NCBI RefSeq assembly: GCF_964340395.1
Contig: NC_135555.1
Coordinates: 24,171,725 to 24,235,724 of the forward strand
DNA: 64,000 nucleotides
Reading direction: 5' to 3'
Source of the DNA: Glandiceps talaboti
Lineage: Eukaryota; Hemichordata; Enteropneusta; Spengelidae
The notes below the pieces were generated by a model. The model saw nothing but the letters and a program-made list of their open reading frames with translations, did not search any database and had not been told where the DNA came from. A program made the translations under genes and the position numbers. Positions 24,941 to 37,503 of the stretch are shown here, one piece after another. Numbering within the stretch: position 1 is the stretch's first letter; every line of letters begins with the position of its first letter.

Positions 24941-27900
24941 AACCTGTATGAATAGTTAGTTGGATTATCATTGTCGACGAACCAATATTTTCTTTTGGAA
25001 AATTGCAAATGAGTTATAATATTTTTCATAGGAAAACTCACTGTGTTGTGATTTTAATATAATTATATAATATTCAACTCAGGGGATGATAAATAGCTGA
25101 CTGGTAAAACTACTCAAATACAATATTTCATACAAACAAAAGAATAATCCCTTCTATTCACACATCTATAGATTTCTACTCACTTGTCACTATTTCTAAT
25201 GTGACCCACATCACTCCCTCCCCTCCCCTCCAACACCCCCCCCCCCCACCCCACACACACATACACATTTTTCTGTAAATCAGTGTGTAAGCACTGAGTC
25301 TGGATTATTTGTATTTTTCTCTATAAATTAGTATGTTAGATTATGGGCTATCAATTATCAAAACTAACAATACAGTGATCTATTTTTACAATTCTATATA
25401 ATCCCTTTTACATACAAATAACAATGGTTTGACTCGATTCTATTGGAACTTGTAAAATATACTTATTGACAAAAACGACAGCTCAATGTTTCTCACGCTT
25501 TTCAAACAGTTGTACATGTACTACCCTCTATTATTTGTATGGAGAAAACCAATCAGCTGTTTTCACCACTCTAGGGAATTAATAATAATAATAATAATAA
25601 TAACAATAAAGTGGATTTATAAAACACCTAATGTCTCTCTCTAATTGTTGTGTGAGGGTATCTTCTGAACTTGTCAGTCACTAGCAACAAGTTGAAACTC
25701 GGAATTCATTGATCAGCTTATAATTCTGCTTCAATGACATGGATCAAATATCAACAACAGAATTTTTGCTACAAATCTTACTCTGTAAGAATGCAAAAAG
25801 CCTAGTAACACATTCTGCAGTTGCCATGGCAACCAGTGAGAGCACATCTGGAGTTTGGCTACATTGATTCTGCATTTGTTTGGTGATTTTCGTAGTACAG
25901 AAATTTCAAAAGGGCTTGGCATTCTTGTTTAATACTTTCTTTTCAAATGAACATTCACCACAAATGCATTTTGCACATTTAGGGCACATACTGTACATAT
26001 ATAACTAGAGCTACATTCACTCTCATTATGTCAATACTTTCTAACTTTTCATATACATTTGCAGGTCAAAATAAATTGATTTTTTTTACAGGTTTTTGAT
26101 ACAGAGAATGTTATTATAAGAGAGTAGAAAGATCTGAATTTGCTATAAAAATGGACTAACAACAAGCAATTGAAACATATGTACTTATGAAGTAGTGTTC
26201 ATTTATTTCTGTATTATTAACAATATATTATAATTTATTAATTATTTTGTATATAAAATTAATTGGTGTTTTGTTCAAACAGAAAGACTTGACTTTTGGT
26301 TTCAATATTATACATATACATGTACAATTCTACTTAACTTATATATACTAGTAAAACAATGGCATATACTAATTACATGATTTACTTTTGGTATATTAGT
26401 CACTTGACAGTTCTTACGTGCATTCTTGTTCATTAATCAAGTCTTCATAAAACATATGGTCCCCATGATATGTAATGGATGAGGATTGGGTATTTATTTT
26501 GGATTTTTAATTTATAAAACAATTTTATCATGGCTTCCTACTTGAAAAATTAATATCAAACAACAAATTACAAAGTCTGTGTTTGTAACAAAACTGTGAA
26601 AAAAGTTTTGGTCAAATTTGCATATGTTGCAATGTGCATATGTTGCAATGTGCATATATCACCTTTGTGCCAGGTTTGATAAAAACAAAATGGTTGTCTG
26701 AGAAACGATGCATTACAGTCAGACACACACATGACGGAGCTCACTTAATTAATAGTCCTGCCTTTCTTCAGGAAACTGATATTAAGTATTTACTTGCGTT
26801 GTGTTGTTATTTAGTACTCTTTACTTTAATACTGACAGCAAATTATGTTTTAGTTCCTTTTATCTCTGAGCATGGGCCATTTTGAGTGTAAGACCATGCG
26901 AGTCATTGTTAAATTCCTACTGCATTTTTTAAAGAAATGTGTTTAAAAAAATCTTTTTGAAGCCTTACGATGTGTCCTCGACATTTTCAAGTTAGGACCA
27001 GTGTGAAATATCCCTGTAACTGTTCTCTGCATGTGTGCAGACATTACATGCATTTTATTCCCTAACTCCATGGTATTTAACTATGCCACATGTAAATTGA
27101 CAAAGATGTCCCAAGGTAGAAGGAAGGCTAACATGGAGGTCAATATGATGTATTTCCATTATACTCAGTAGTTGTCAAGTGTACAGTTACAAATTTTTTA
27201 TTGATTTTTTTTCATTTGTCTCTGTTTGGTTGCAATATATCCTAAATTCCTTGACATAAAATTAATGGCTGTACCAGGCACATGTAGGGTCACTTCACAG
27301 TTTTTGCATTCTTGTAAATTCCTTGACATAAAAACAATGGCTGTACCAGGCACATGTAGGGTCACTTCACAGTTTTTGCATTCTTGTATAAAACATAAGG
27401 GTTTTTCACTTTGTTTTCTGTTATTTATTGCCAATCTACTGACAATTTTCCTTTTTTATCTTAATACTTCTCTTTTCATTTGAGCCTGTGCCAATTTTGA
27501 ATTGAACTTTTACCAAAGTCATTAAGCAAACTACCCCACTAAAATACAATTTACAGTTTCCAACCAAACAGAACTTGATTTAGTGAGGTACACTGAACTT
27601 GGGTCATAATTTAGAACTTTAATAGAACATAATTTAAAGAACAATGAAAGTAGACAAAACACATATAGCAAGCAAGGATTAAACTGAAACTCCAATCACC
27701 CTTAGTAGTACGTAGTTGTAATGTCACTTGCCATGTGGCAAAAAATATTTTCCTACCCAGTAGATCAATAAAATATTGGATCGTAACCAAGAGTGACAAT
27801 TAGCTATTATACCAGACATAAACCAAGTTATTGTGTATTGTCTTTGAACAGAAAATATGGATTTATAAACCTTGGTTGTTCTACATGATGACAAATGTTT

Positions 27901-29944
27901 GTCTACGTTATTGGTTCAGACTTCTGTGGTACCCAAAATGAGTCAAAACATAATATTGATTTGGCCAAGTTTTCATATAATATAATTATATTATTCCTCC
28001 AATATTTTCTTTATTCTGTCAAAGAAAATGAAAGTGACTTAAGCAATCTTATGTCAAACGGATTGTAGACTGATATAATTATAAGATTATAAATAATAAT
28101 ATTAATATTGGTACAATGTATAACTACTAGCACTTTCCCACAGTTTGCTCAAAGCAGTTTACAATTATTACCCTGGCATAGATCTATAGTGGCACAATAG
28201 CTTCTATACTTCATCAACTCCCTGGGGAGCATACAATCCATTGCAGCCTCTTTAATTGTGTTAGGATTAAACTAGAATTTGAGCTCAGCAGAAAAGTGGA
28301 GACTTGTGTTGTCATGACAAATCTCACTATCATGACTATATAACTTGGCTTATTAACAACTTTATGCTAAATTGTCATTGTTGGTAAATGTCTCACTTCA
28401 GAGATATTGGTAGTTACTTCAAATAAACAGTTGAGTTGTAAAGCTTATATCAACATGATAATTTCAACAGAATAATTAGAATCAAATCCAATTTTCTCTC
28501 TAAGACTTTTTTTCTATTATTGGCTAATTTACACATGAATAATTGTGGTTGATATTGTTTAGTAGCTAGCTGAGATAGCACATGACTCCATCTCCTGTAA
28601 AACTCTCTGGGAGAACACTCCTTATTCACAAAAATTCAAATGATCTTTTGAAAACTACAATATTCGATATAGATAAATGAACAGTTTTTACTCCAACAAT
28701 CTATTTTGTCCAATCCATTTGCATCACATAGGATACTTGTATGTTAGTTAGTGTATTGGACCATTAATCTCTCTAGTACAAGATTGGCGGCCTGCCAATT
28801 TTTGTCAACTATCACTAAAATTTGGTTTCATGTTGAAATAATAGTAAGATTAAAGAAGCCATAGATAAAGAAGTCAAAAGATCAGAGAAAATGAACAGTT
28901 TATTTCAAAAATCAAAGTAGTTCTTTGCACTTTTTTGGTTTCTTTTTAAGTTTTTTTTTTTTGCGATTTGTCTAGTTGCAATCACATACTTACTTTACAT
29001 TGTTACAATTTAGAACTGGATATAGGGCCACTTGTTTGATTTGGGTTAAACGTCGGAACGAAAAAAGGCACAAAAACAGACGAAAAATCCCTCAAAATCA
29101 CATCAAGCGCTACAATTATTGCAAAATGATGGTACATGTAACAAGGCATGGAAACTAATGCATCTTAAAATTAGACAACTTATTCACTAAAACTTGTCAT
29201 ATATTTTACGATGACTATAGTTTCTTAGCCTTTGCAGTCAACCCAAATGGCCATACAACAAATTTTGTACATGCAACATTGCAAGGTACTTAGAATGAAG
29301 CAAGTATCCATCCCACCCCCTTCCAATAGAGTATTCAGTCTGTATGATTTATTATACATGTGTGAGCTGAGTCCATTGTGTCTACATCACCTGGAATTAC
29401 CAACTGGATACAATACTACAGCACATGATAAAAGGTTGCCATAGCTTTGTGAATGACCAGACAATCCATACCAGCATGTGGACTTTACATATACTGTCCA
29501 ATTAACAAAACTTTAAATAAAGCCAATACATGAAACCAATATATGAGGCAACTAGACAAAAATGTTTTCACCTTTCTGTCCTAAACATTTAAGTGTATAC
29601 CATATGGTGAAGTCACATTTTAAGAGAAGCATGCCATGAACACATGCTAAAAATAGTTGGAAACAAATTGAAATAATTGCATCATTCCAAATGATCGTGA
29701 TATGCATAGCATTTTTCATTTTCAAACTTTGTGACAATAATCCATGATAAATGTATACCATGGCAAAATATTCTAAATTTGATTCAAGTAAACTTTGGTA
29801 TTGTGTATTTCTATTGATGTTAAAATCTCACAGAAACACAGCATGTAAAACTAACTCAATCGTGAGTTCTAAAGGTGCAGTTATTGGGTTGCATAGCAGC
29901 TACTTATTTCAGTGAATTAGTGTATGAATATTGTATAATTAGCT
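24941..29944. other. No recognised gene; low-complexity tracts
   Basis: Contains a C/A-rich run at about 25220-25270, an (AAT)n tract at about 25580-25603, a two-copy 69-bp direct repeat at about 27242-27388 (unit with TTCCTTGACATAAAA and GGCTGTACCAGGCACATGT), and a short TTGCAATGTGCATATG doublet near 26630. Open frames of 60-85 codons are unmatched. I see no exon-intron pattern that I would defend. Confidence 0.3.
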
Positions 29945-30260
29945 ATTACTCCCCAATATTTTACTTCGTTCAGCCTTAAGGGACCCTAGTCACTAGACAA
30001 GTAGTGACAAGCCTTTGGGTCACAAGTATTTTGTGGTTGAATAAAGAAAGATATTGGGGAATAATATCATTATACCATCGCCAATAATATTGTTTTTTAA
30101 ATAGGGGAAAGTAATGGCAATTCTGAGTATTTTGACTCATATTTCGAACACAGCCAAACCAATGACATAGACACACATTGTTGTGACATAGACACGTACT
30201 GTCAGGACATAGATAGACCAGAATATATATTCCTTATTTTTTGTTGATCCTGGCTTGGGT
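29945..30260. mobile_element. Dispersed repeat R1, copy 1 (MITE-like)
   Basis: The first ~120 bp has inverted ends: ATTACTCCCCAATATTTTAC at the left and GATATTGGGGAATAATAT at the right (about 30048-30065). The following ~190 bp (GACATAGACACACATTGTTG, CCAGAATATATATTCCTTAT and similar) is also shared with a second copy at 47775-48065. An isolated inverted end (GGTTGAATGAAGAAAATATTATGGAATAATAT-like) lies near 41175-41210. Several copies in one window show a dispersed non-autonomous family. No protein is encoded. Confidence 0.65.
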
Positions 30261-30851
30261 ATGGTGTAATCGTACCATATGTGGTTGTCTCAGTCTCATG
30301 TTTCTCCATGCTAGGTTCTAAATCGTAATTTGCCTGGGAAAAGCATGGAAGTGGCTAGCACTTCCATGGGAAAAACTAGTCCTGCTTGCAAACGGAGTAA
30401 AGTCTTGCCTCCTTCTAATTCTCCGCTTCAAGTTCAAAGAGCTAGGGACTAGGGGAAAAGCATGACTATACTAACAAGATCACAACAAAAGGGATATTTT
30501 GTTTCCTTTGTTTTACTTTTACTGCCAAACAAAGGCAACAAATAGTCCATCCAGATTTAAAAGTGGCGGGAATTCGACATTATTGACTGCGTATTCTTCT
30601 GTATGGAATTTGATAGATACTTCAACTAATAAGCTTACAAAACATCTGCGAAGTATTTCAGATCAAACGTTTTGTTGAGACACGGTCCCTCTATCACCGG
30701 CTATGGTTGCATGGCACCGGGAGGGAGAGAACATTTAAGTTCCTGTATTTTGCCCGTTTGGCGTTTTATTAAACAATGCTCTGTGACACTCAGGCACATC
30801 AAGATGATATTACAAATCATAAAGTAAACTCGACACATGTCGCCCAAATCG

Positions 30852-30867
30852 TTTTTCCCGCGCGAAA
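30852..30867. promoter_or_regulatory. E2F-type site
   Basis: TTTTTCCCGCGCGAAA matches the symmetrical E2F/DP consensus. It is the first of three such sites in about 960 bp of CpG-containing DNA. Confidence 0.5.
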
Positions 30868-31593
30868 CTAAATACCTTTACGATCAATCACCTGGGAGCG
30901 ACTTGAGTAGTCGGTGAAAAGAATTAGCATAATCTATTGAACCACAATAAAGCAGTCCGAAAGCACACCAACAAAGGCATGGCTGTCTTGTGAAAAGAAA
31001 CGCCTTGAAATGAATGGTGGAGAAATCATGGAACGACATTATCTGGGTCAAAAAGATCACCGGTATCACAAAAATGTTTACAATCTGTTAGGTTTGGCAA
31101 TGTTTGTTCAAACGTATGGTGAAGAATGACGAATGTGGTGTTGCTCGCCGTGTTCATTGTTTATGTAGGGTTTCATGACCGACCTGACCGCGATAGCAAC
31201 AACTTTGACTTGATTGTTTACATCTGCGTGCTAACGCGACCTCGCTAGTGTGCGACTACAGTAAACTTTGTTTGAAACAGTGAATTTGCCCCGACTTGCC
31301 CAGCACCGGGGCCCAACAGTACCCTTACACACAGACGTCAATATTTACAACGTACGGTTGATAATTTATAGTCTCTATAATGTGTAAAAATACGATACAA
31401 TATCAGCAATGGAAAGCATGCTGGAATATAAATTCCCGGGATAAATTCATTGTGTACAATCATGGCCGGCTTAATAACAGCACCGGTTCCCCAAGATAGT
31501 CTCTATTCCCAAACATATGTTTCTATAAAACTTGGCTGCTTACACATTTACGTAATTCACACCATTCTAAATATAAAATATTATGACACTTAC

Positions 31594-31850
31594 CACACTT
31601 GGTGTTAGTAGTTGGTGTGTCGATGCAAAGTCACGTCCGTTAGGAATGTTGTTGCATCATCAATGTGTGAAATGTGTATGACTGATATGGCGCGAAACTC
31701 GGAACGCAAAAAGAGAGAAAGTCATTCGTCGACACAAAACTCATTTACATAGTTAATGAGCATGATACAAGTGATATGCTAATATTCTTTGTTGACAGTG
31801 TCAATTTCGCGCCAAAAATGGTATCACTAAATAATTTGCATACCATACAT
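31594..31850 (-). promoter_or_regulatory. Candidate minus-strand promoter and 5' non-coding exon
   Basis: Two further E2F consensus sites, TTTCGCGCC at 31805-31813 (plus) and 31689-31697 (minus), face each other about 110 bp apart. Just downstream on the minus strand, a segment ends at 31594 with CCAAGTGTG followed by GTAAGTGT, a strong splice donor. The only ATG in that segment is followed by a stop after six codons, so it would be a 5' untranslated exon. I infer a leftward, E2F-regulated gene starting near 31.7 kb. Its coding exons were not identified with confidence, and the region could equally be an orphan CpG-rich element. Confidence 0.4.
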
Positions 31851-32562
31851 TTGTCAATGGAAATCACAACTTAATTGTATATAATCATAGACCCTCGATA
31901 TAATCATTCAGCATCGCGTTTGAAAAAAAGTAACAATCGATTTTTTTATTTTTTTTCAATTTAGAACATATTTGAACCGTAGAACATGTGCAAGAAATTA
32001 TGCAGGCTCCACCTTATTGACTTGACCTCGGTACCTCGGTTCATGAGAGTGCCATAGCATGGCATGGCATGCACGCTGAGACCCGCCTTTATTTTTATCA
32101 CGACAATACAACGTGGTTTGCGAGGGAATGGAGCACGTGTTTAGCAGCTCAGTTGCGTAAAAACGAAAGTAAAGGTATTAGTAAGCAAAAGGTAATGTGT
32201 GAGGGCGCTACAAGTTTGGCTCGCTTTTAGGGACTATCGTATTGTATCATTTGGCATGATTTGTAAAAAAAAAAAATAACCTTATCAATCCAGAGACATG
32301 ACAATAACTTTCGAACATTCGAGTTATAAGTAGCCAAAGCATACTCATAATAGTTGCATTTGTTAATTTGAAGGTAGTCTGCTTCACTTACCTTCACAAG
32401 AAATGTGACTTTTATGAGTGTTTCTGCATTTTGTAACTTCTTTTCTGTACTGTATGTTGGGTGTTTAGAGATGATGCCACATTGTTCCAGTGTTTCACAG
32501 GGAGGAAATGGACCGTTTCACAGGGAGGAAATGGACATCAGTTTTTGTTATGTTATGTTATG

Positions 32563-32697
32563 TTCATTCATTCATTCATTCATTCATTCATTCATTCATT
32601 CATTCATTTATTCATTTATTCATTCATTCATTTATTCATTCATTCATTCATTCATTCATTCATTCATTCATTCATTCACTCACTCACTCATTTTATT
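32563..32697. repeat. (ATTC)n microsatellite, retrotransposon 3' tail
   Basis: About 130 bp of ATTC repeats with a few ATTT and ACTC variants. On the minus strand this is (GAAT)n lying directly after AATAAA at the end of the LINE remnant. Simple-repeat tails are usual for several CR1/L2-group elements, so this is probably the element's own tail. The plus frames reading HSFI repeats are artefacts. Confidence 0.85.
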
Positions 32698-33922
32698 GCC
32701 AATTTGAAAGTCAATATATATGTACATGTCAATAATGACCACATAAGACAAAAAAAGGAGAAACAAAATGGCAATTTGAAGTCCAAAAACTAGCTTCCGC
32801 TAATCGAGTTTGGCTCCACTGCTAATGGAAATAATAAGTTAACATTCCAGGCTTAATTAAATGAACGTATAGATTATAGCCATAACACAGACACAGAACT
32901 AATTATGACAAGACAAAGAACCATAATGGAAAATTTACACATCAGAAATTATATATTCTTTAAGCGCTTTCCTAAATTCATATTTTGACGTCAGATTTTC
33001 CATAGTATTGGAAGACTATTCCAGAGTTTAGCACCTGCATATGAGATTGAAAATTGTCCGACAGCCGTATTTGTGATAGGAATAGATAGAGTTTGATAAC
33101 ACCTCATAACTATGGTCTACACTTGAAGTAATCATTCAAATGATGAGGAAGATATCCATCACATAATTCAAAAAATAAAATTTCCAACGCCTAGTTGGTT
33201 AAGTTTACAAATACTGAGGAGACATGAATTCTTCAATCGAAATAGAATACCAGACTTTTCCTGAATATTTTTTGTCCCCTTCTCTATTTCCAAGTCAGGT
33301 ATTTATCAATGGTAACCCCAACAAAAGAAGCTTTGTCTACCTGATTTATAACACAATCTTTAACACAAAGAGATCCATGCTGGTAGACCTTCTGATGCTT
33401 GCCATGGAAAAATATGTAATTTGTCTTTGCATTATTGATTTGTCAGTTTATTTACATCGCACCAGTCTGTTATAATATTTTTGAAATGATAACTGACTTG
33501 ATCCTGGTTTACAATATTTGTTTTATCTGAAAATGTGTGAAATAAATTAGAATCGTCCGGAAAGAGAAATCAAAGAAGTAAGGGGGATTTTGAAGGTCAT
33601 TGATATAAATTAAAAACAGGGTTGGGCCAAGTATTGACCCTTGTGGGACCCCACATGTACTTGACATCTTTTCGGATTTATTTTCGCCAATAACAACAAA
33701 TTGCGTTCTATGATTCAGGTAGTCTGAACACCATTGCAAAGGCATTCCTCTAACTCCATAATATTGAAGTTTAGACAATAGTATACTGTGATTGATCGTA
33801 TCGAATGCCTTTGTAAAATCTATTAAGATTCCTATGGTTGGGTTTCCGTTGTCGATTTGACTAATTAAGTTGATAACTAGATTAATTAGTGATAACCTTG
33901 TACTATGCTTTTCACAGAAATG
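32563..33922 (-). mobile_element. 5'-truncated, decayed non-LTR retrotransposon (CR1/Jockey-like)
   Basis: The minus strand encodes the 3' part of a LINE ORF2. From 33922 downwards come HSTRLSL, then RT motif A as ILIDFTKAFDTINH (about 33800-33840) and motif B as CGVPQGSILGPTLFLIY (about 33610-33655). A frameshift falls near 33555, exactly at the box that should read (F/Y)ADD, so one side reads FRTI and the other DDSNLFHTFSDK. Further down are the tail motifs DKASFVGVTIDKYLTWK and GQFSISYAGAKLWNSLP (about 33010-33075), with stops in between. After a 3' untranslated stretch ending GGCAATAAA comes the (GAAT)n tail of about 130 bp. The element is dead: truncated at 33922, frameshifted and with stops. 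Confidence 0.85.
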
Positions 33923-33966
33923 TTATGTTATGTTATGTTATGTTATGTCATGTCATGTCATGTTAT
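33921..33966. repeat. (ATGTT)n microsatellite
   Basis: Nine or so pentamers of TTATG/TCATG lie exactly at the 5' truncation point of the retrotransposon remnant. They may mark its insertion site. Confidence 0.85.
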
Positions 33967-34439
33967 TTTTTTTATTAAAGTGTCCTGTGTGGACTTATCG
34001 AATTATACAGTACCTAAACATCACTGAACAATAGTGAACGAAGTATTAAAGTTTGGCTGTGTATATGACTATATGAACTTACAATTCAATCAAACATCAG
34101 ACAACTAAAAGACCTAAGCGTTGGCTGGGGTCAGAATTTACGGGGCCGGGGGATTGGGGAGAACTTATTTGGGTCAATTTTTTTTCACAGCCCCATCTTC
34201 GCACTCTAAAATAATTTCATGCCCATGAACCCAAGAATTTTCGTACAAAAGATAAATTACAGCAATACATGTGCAAAAATAACACGTGGCACCATTTGGA
34301 ACATCTAAAACATTTTGAGAAAAAAAAGGTACCTTAAACTTCAAAATTGCCCCTGCACAAAACTTTGGAGACTGTCTTTTCTTTTGGCAATATGGCATTC
34401 AATCTTTTTTGCAAGTCTTACATTTAATTTCACAATATT

Positions 34440-35120
34440 AAAGGACGGTATAGTTTTTGATAACTTTATATTCATATATGGTCTTCTTTTGTTATCAATA
34501 TAATGTGGTTCAACAGGTATGAAAAGGAATTGTGGCCATGGCTTAAAAGAATATGTTTAGCTGACAACGATGATGGAGTTTGTAGGGCAACGCCCCACAG
34601 TGTCAAAAGACTGTTCCAGATAATAGTAGTACATTCACATTCCACAAATAAATGAATAAGGGTTTCATCCGCTATAGGTTACGAACAGTACAGAGACTAC
34701 TATTGACTGTAGGTGGATTCATATGGTGAAGAATAGTATTTGTTTACAGAATATTGTGATTTATCTTCTATTGAAATTCCTGTAATTTAGACTCTATGGT
34801 AACCTTAAAGGGCAGTAAAAAGCCTGTGTAGTGGACTCAATCATTGCTGCAAATATCAAGAAAGCAAGAAAAGAAAAGCCTGCTTTTCTTAGGAATGAAA
34901 TAATCTTCTGTTATTCGTTTTCTAATAGTTTTGACTTGACACGTTTTAAGTGGAACTAATTTTCCTTTTGAGATAAAAACTAATCGGTCTTTCTGGCCTA
35001 ATGAGCACCGGACTAGTACTGCTTCTTTTCCAAAGAAAAGGGATTGCCTGCAGAATTCCTCTCCAGAAGAGAAAGTGATTAAGATTACATCCTAATGAAT
35101 TAAGGTTGTCCCAGCCTTTT
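34440..35120 (-). mobile_element. Second non-LTR retrotransposon fragment (C-terminal region)
   Basis: The minus strand conceptually reads NLNSLGCNLNHFLFWRGIL (about 35050-35105), then WKRSSTSPVLIRPERPISFY (about 34968-35030), and finally DETLIHLFVECECTTIIWNS (34600-34660), preceded out of frame by CSLCTVRNL. The spaced cysteines followed by HLFxxC and a tryptophan are the usual C-terminal zinc-binding region of L1/Tx1-like ORF2 proteins. Several frameshifts and stops separate the blocks. No RT core is present, so this is a short decayed fragment distinct from the neighbouring LINE. Confidence 0.6.
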
Positions 35121-35373
35121 AACTGATTTTCCTCATTATTTCTGCTATAAATACAATACCTTTCTTATATTAAAAAAAAATAAAAACCGACTTAATATTA
35201 ACTACACTCCAAAATACAAGCATTTCGTGGTAAAAATTAGGCAACGCAATTGGAAGTAATTTAACCTTGTTATTGCACCGAAAAACAAGCTTACTCCCAA
35301 ATGAAGTGAACTATTTTGTAAAGTACAAGGTAAACGACTGCTCATGAGGTTTGAATGTTCAAAAAAGTCTCCC

Positions 35374-35562
<189 letters not shown>

Positions 35563-36083
35563 AAAGAAACACAGAGGAAGGCATACACATACACAGATAT
35601 ATGCATCCACATATCTGTTACCCAAATCATAAGTGAATATAGGTCGTAGAAGTAATTGAGGCGAAGCCGGAGAAAATTTTGATTTACTCGGTAAACTATC
35701 CCTGGGGTTTAATTTGGTTCAAATCATGAGCAAAATATTTCGGGGGGGGGGTCCCTCTCAGACCATCAGAAATGTCATGCCCCTTTGAACCCGCAATTAT
35801 TTTCATGCCCCCTCCACCATTTCTCCCCACCCCCTGCTGTAAATTCTCATCCAAGCCAGTTCTTGTAGTGGTCTGAGTTCAAGTTCAAGCTTACAGTCAA
35901 CTCAAAATATGACGAGTAGAGGGGCACTAGGAACAAAGGGGGACACTAACAAGTAGTTCGAGAACGTCTTTTTTTTTTATGTTGAAGTCAATGCCTTACT
36001 GTCTATCAGATTCGATGTCTGTTGACATGGTAACTAACCCAGAACAAAGTATGGAAGAAATATATGAAGAAAGGTGATGTATT

Positions 36084-36088
<5 letters not shown>

Positions 36089-36170
<82 letters not shown>
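36089..36170. repeat. (AT)n microsatellite
   Basis: About 40 uninterrupted AT dinucleotides. Confidence 0.97.
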
Positions 36171-36172
<2 letters not shown>

Positions 36173-36475
36173 ACGTCTATGATAACAATAAACAATGACA
36201 AGGACTTCTAAAGTTAAAAAAATTGTGAGTCGTGTTAAGTTAATTTATAGTATATTTTGATATGAATGGAATATATTTTGTCTAGTATCACTATGGACAT
36301 GGACTAGGGATCGATGCTTTTGAAGAGCATTCAGTTTAGCGGCATGGATGTACTATGATGTTGTTTGTTGGTCACAGTCCGTCGGTATGATATACAATCC
36401 ATGTAGGCCTATGACTTTCCACCCTGGCTCTATAGAATATTAATGCTTTTTAAAAAAACTCATGTACCTGTTATT

Positions 36476-36477
36476 TG

Positions 36478-36521
<44 letters not shown>

Positions 36522-36693
36522 CGTCCGTCCGTCCGTCCATCCGTATGTATGTATGTATGTATGTATGTATGTATGTATGTATGTATGTATGTATGTATGT
36601 ATGTATGTATGTATGTATGTATGTATGTATGTATGTATGTGCGCGCGCTCGCTCGCGTGCGTCGTGCGGTGCGTTCGTGCCTCTGTTTATTTG

Positions 36694-36740
<47 letters not shown>

Positions 36741-36743
36741 TTA
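36476..36743. repeat. Compound CTGT / CGTC / GTAT / CTGT microsatellite
   Basis: (CTGT)n, then (CCGT)n, then about 25 copies of GTAT, then a GC-rich GCGCGCGCTCGCTCGCGTGCG spacer at about 36641-36661, then (CTGT)n again. The long CLSV/YVCM open frames over it are artefacts. Confidence 0.97.
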
Positions 36744-37330
36744 TCTGCGCGTTCCTGGGCTCCCTGTGTTAATACAAAGGGTAATTTGAAGCCACCAAAT
36801 CTACATGTCCTATAAATTATATTTCAGCGAAAGAAGAGGCACAGGCCCATCCCGCCACATCCCCGGCCGTAAAAACTGATCGCTCCTTACACGACAATTG
36901 TATTCTTCTAAGTGCCCTACGTATATCAAACCAATGTAACATGTAGCTGGTAGGTAACGTTTTTCCCCCCTTGTCTGTAGTTTAATGTGCCCAGGGGAAA
37001 GATTGGTTATCAGGGCCAATTTTAATAGCAAACGTTCTGGACACATGTTGATTATGATGACGCTCACATAATACTATCTAAAAAACTTCAAATACTATAC
37101 ATTTTCAGCGAGGCACTCCGATTTTGATGCCTATCAAACATAATTGTAAACAGCATAAACTTGCTAACTAGCCTTTTCAGATGTAAAATATCAGAAACCG
37201 ACATCTGATGCGAGATATTGAGTAAAATAACTTTCAGTTAATAGACTATTGTATACAGTACCATAGACAAGTTACTTGTCTGTGACAATTACTAGAAATG
37301 TATGTCGTGCACCAACGACAAGCTTCAGCG

Positions 37331-37390
37331 TTTTCCCAGAATGCCCCGGATCCAGGGAACCACCCCACAATTCTACATTCAAAATGGCGG
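37331..37390 (+). promoter_or_regulatory. TRAPPC8 core promoter motifs
   Basis: TTTTCCCAGAATGCCCC at 37331-37347 matches the core of the ZNF143/STAF motif (TTCCCAGAATGC). AAAATGGCGG at 37381-37390 matches the YY1 consensus, which in many housekeeping genes sits at or just after the start site. No TATA box is seen. Both lie 120-170 bp before the TRAPPC8 start codon, as expected for a TATA-less housekeeping promoter. Confidence 0.55.
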
Positions 37391-37416
37391 ATATCATATC
37401 ACTCAAGCCGACGTAG
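37384..37416 (+). CDS. Short upstream ORF in the TRAPPC8 leader
   Basis: An ATG inside the YY1 motif (AAAATGGCGG) opens a 10-codon frame, MADIISLKPT, ending at TAG 37414-37416. That is 87 bases before the TRAPPC8 ATG. If transcription starts upstream of 37384, it would be a minimal uORF able to lower translation of TRAPPC8. If the start site lies at or within the YY1 site, as is common, it would not be translated. Confidence 0.3.
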   Translation: MADIISLKPT

Positions 37417-37503
37417 CTGAAACTAACAATATACAATTTTAGCCGTAAAATCTGCTAACGGAGGACTTTTGTAGACTATTTGAACTTGGTATCATCATCG
37501 ACA

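Noticed and set aside
32405-32793. HSFIHSFI-type frames
   Set aside because: Translated (ATTC)n microsatellite.
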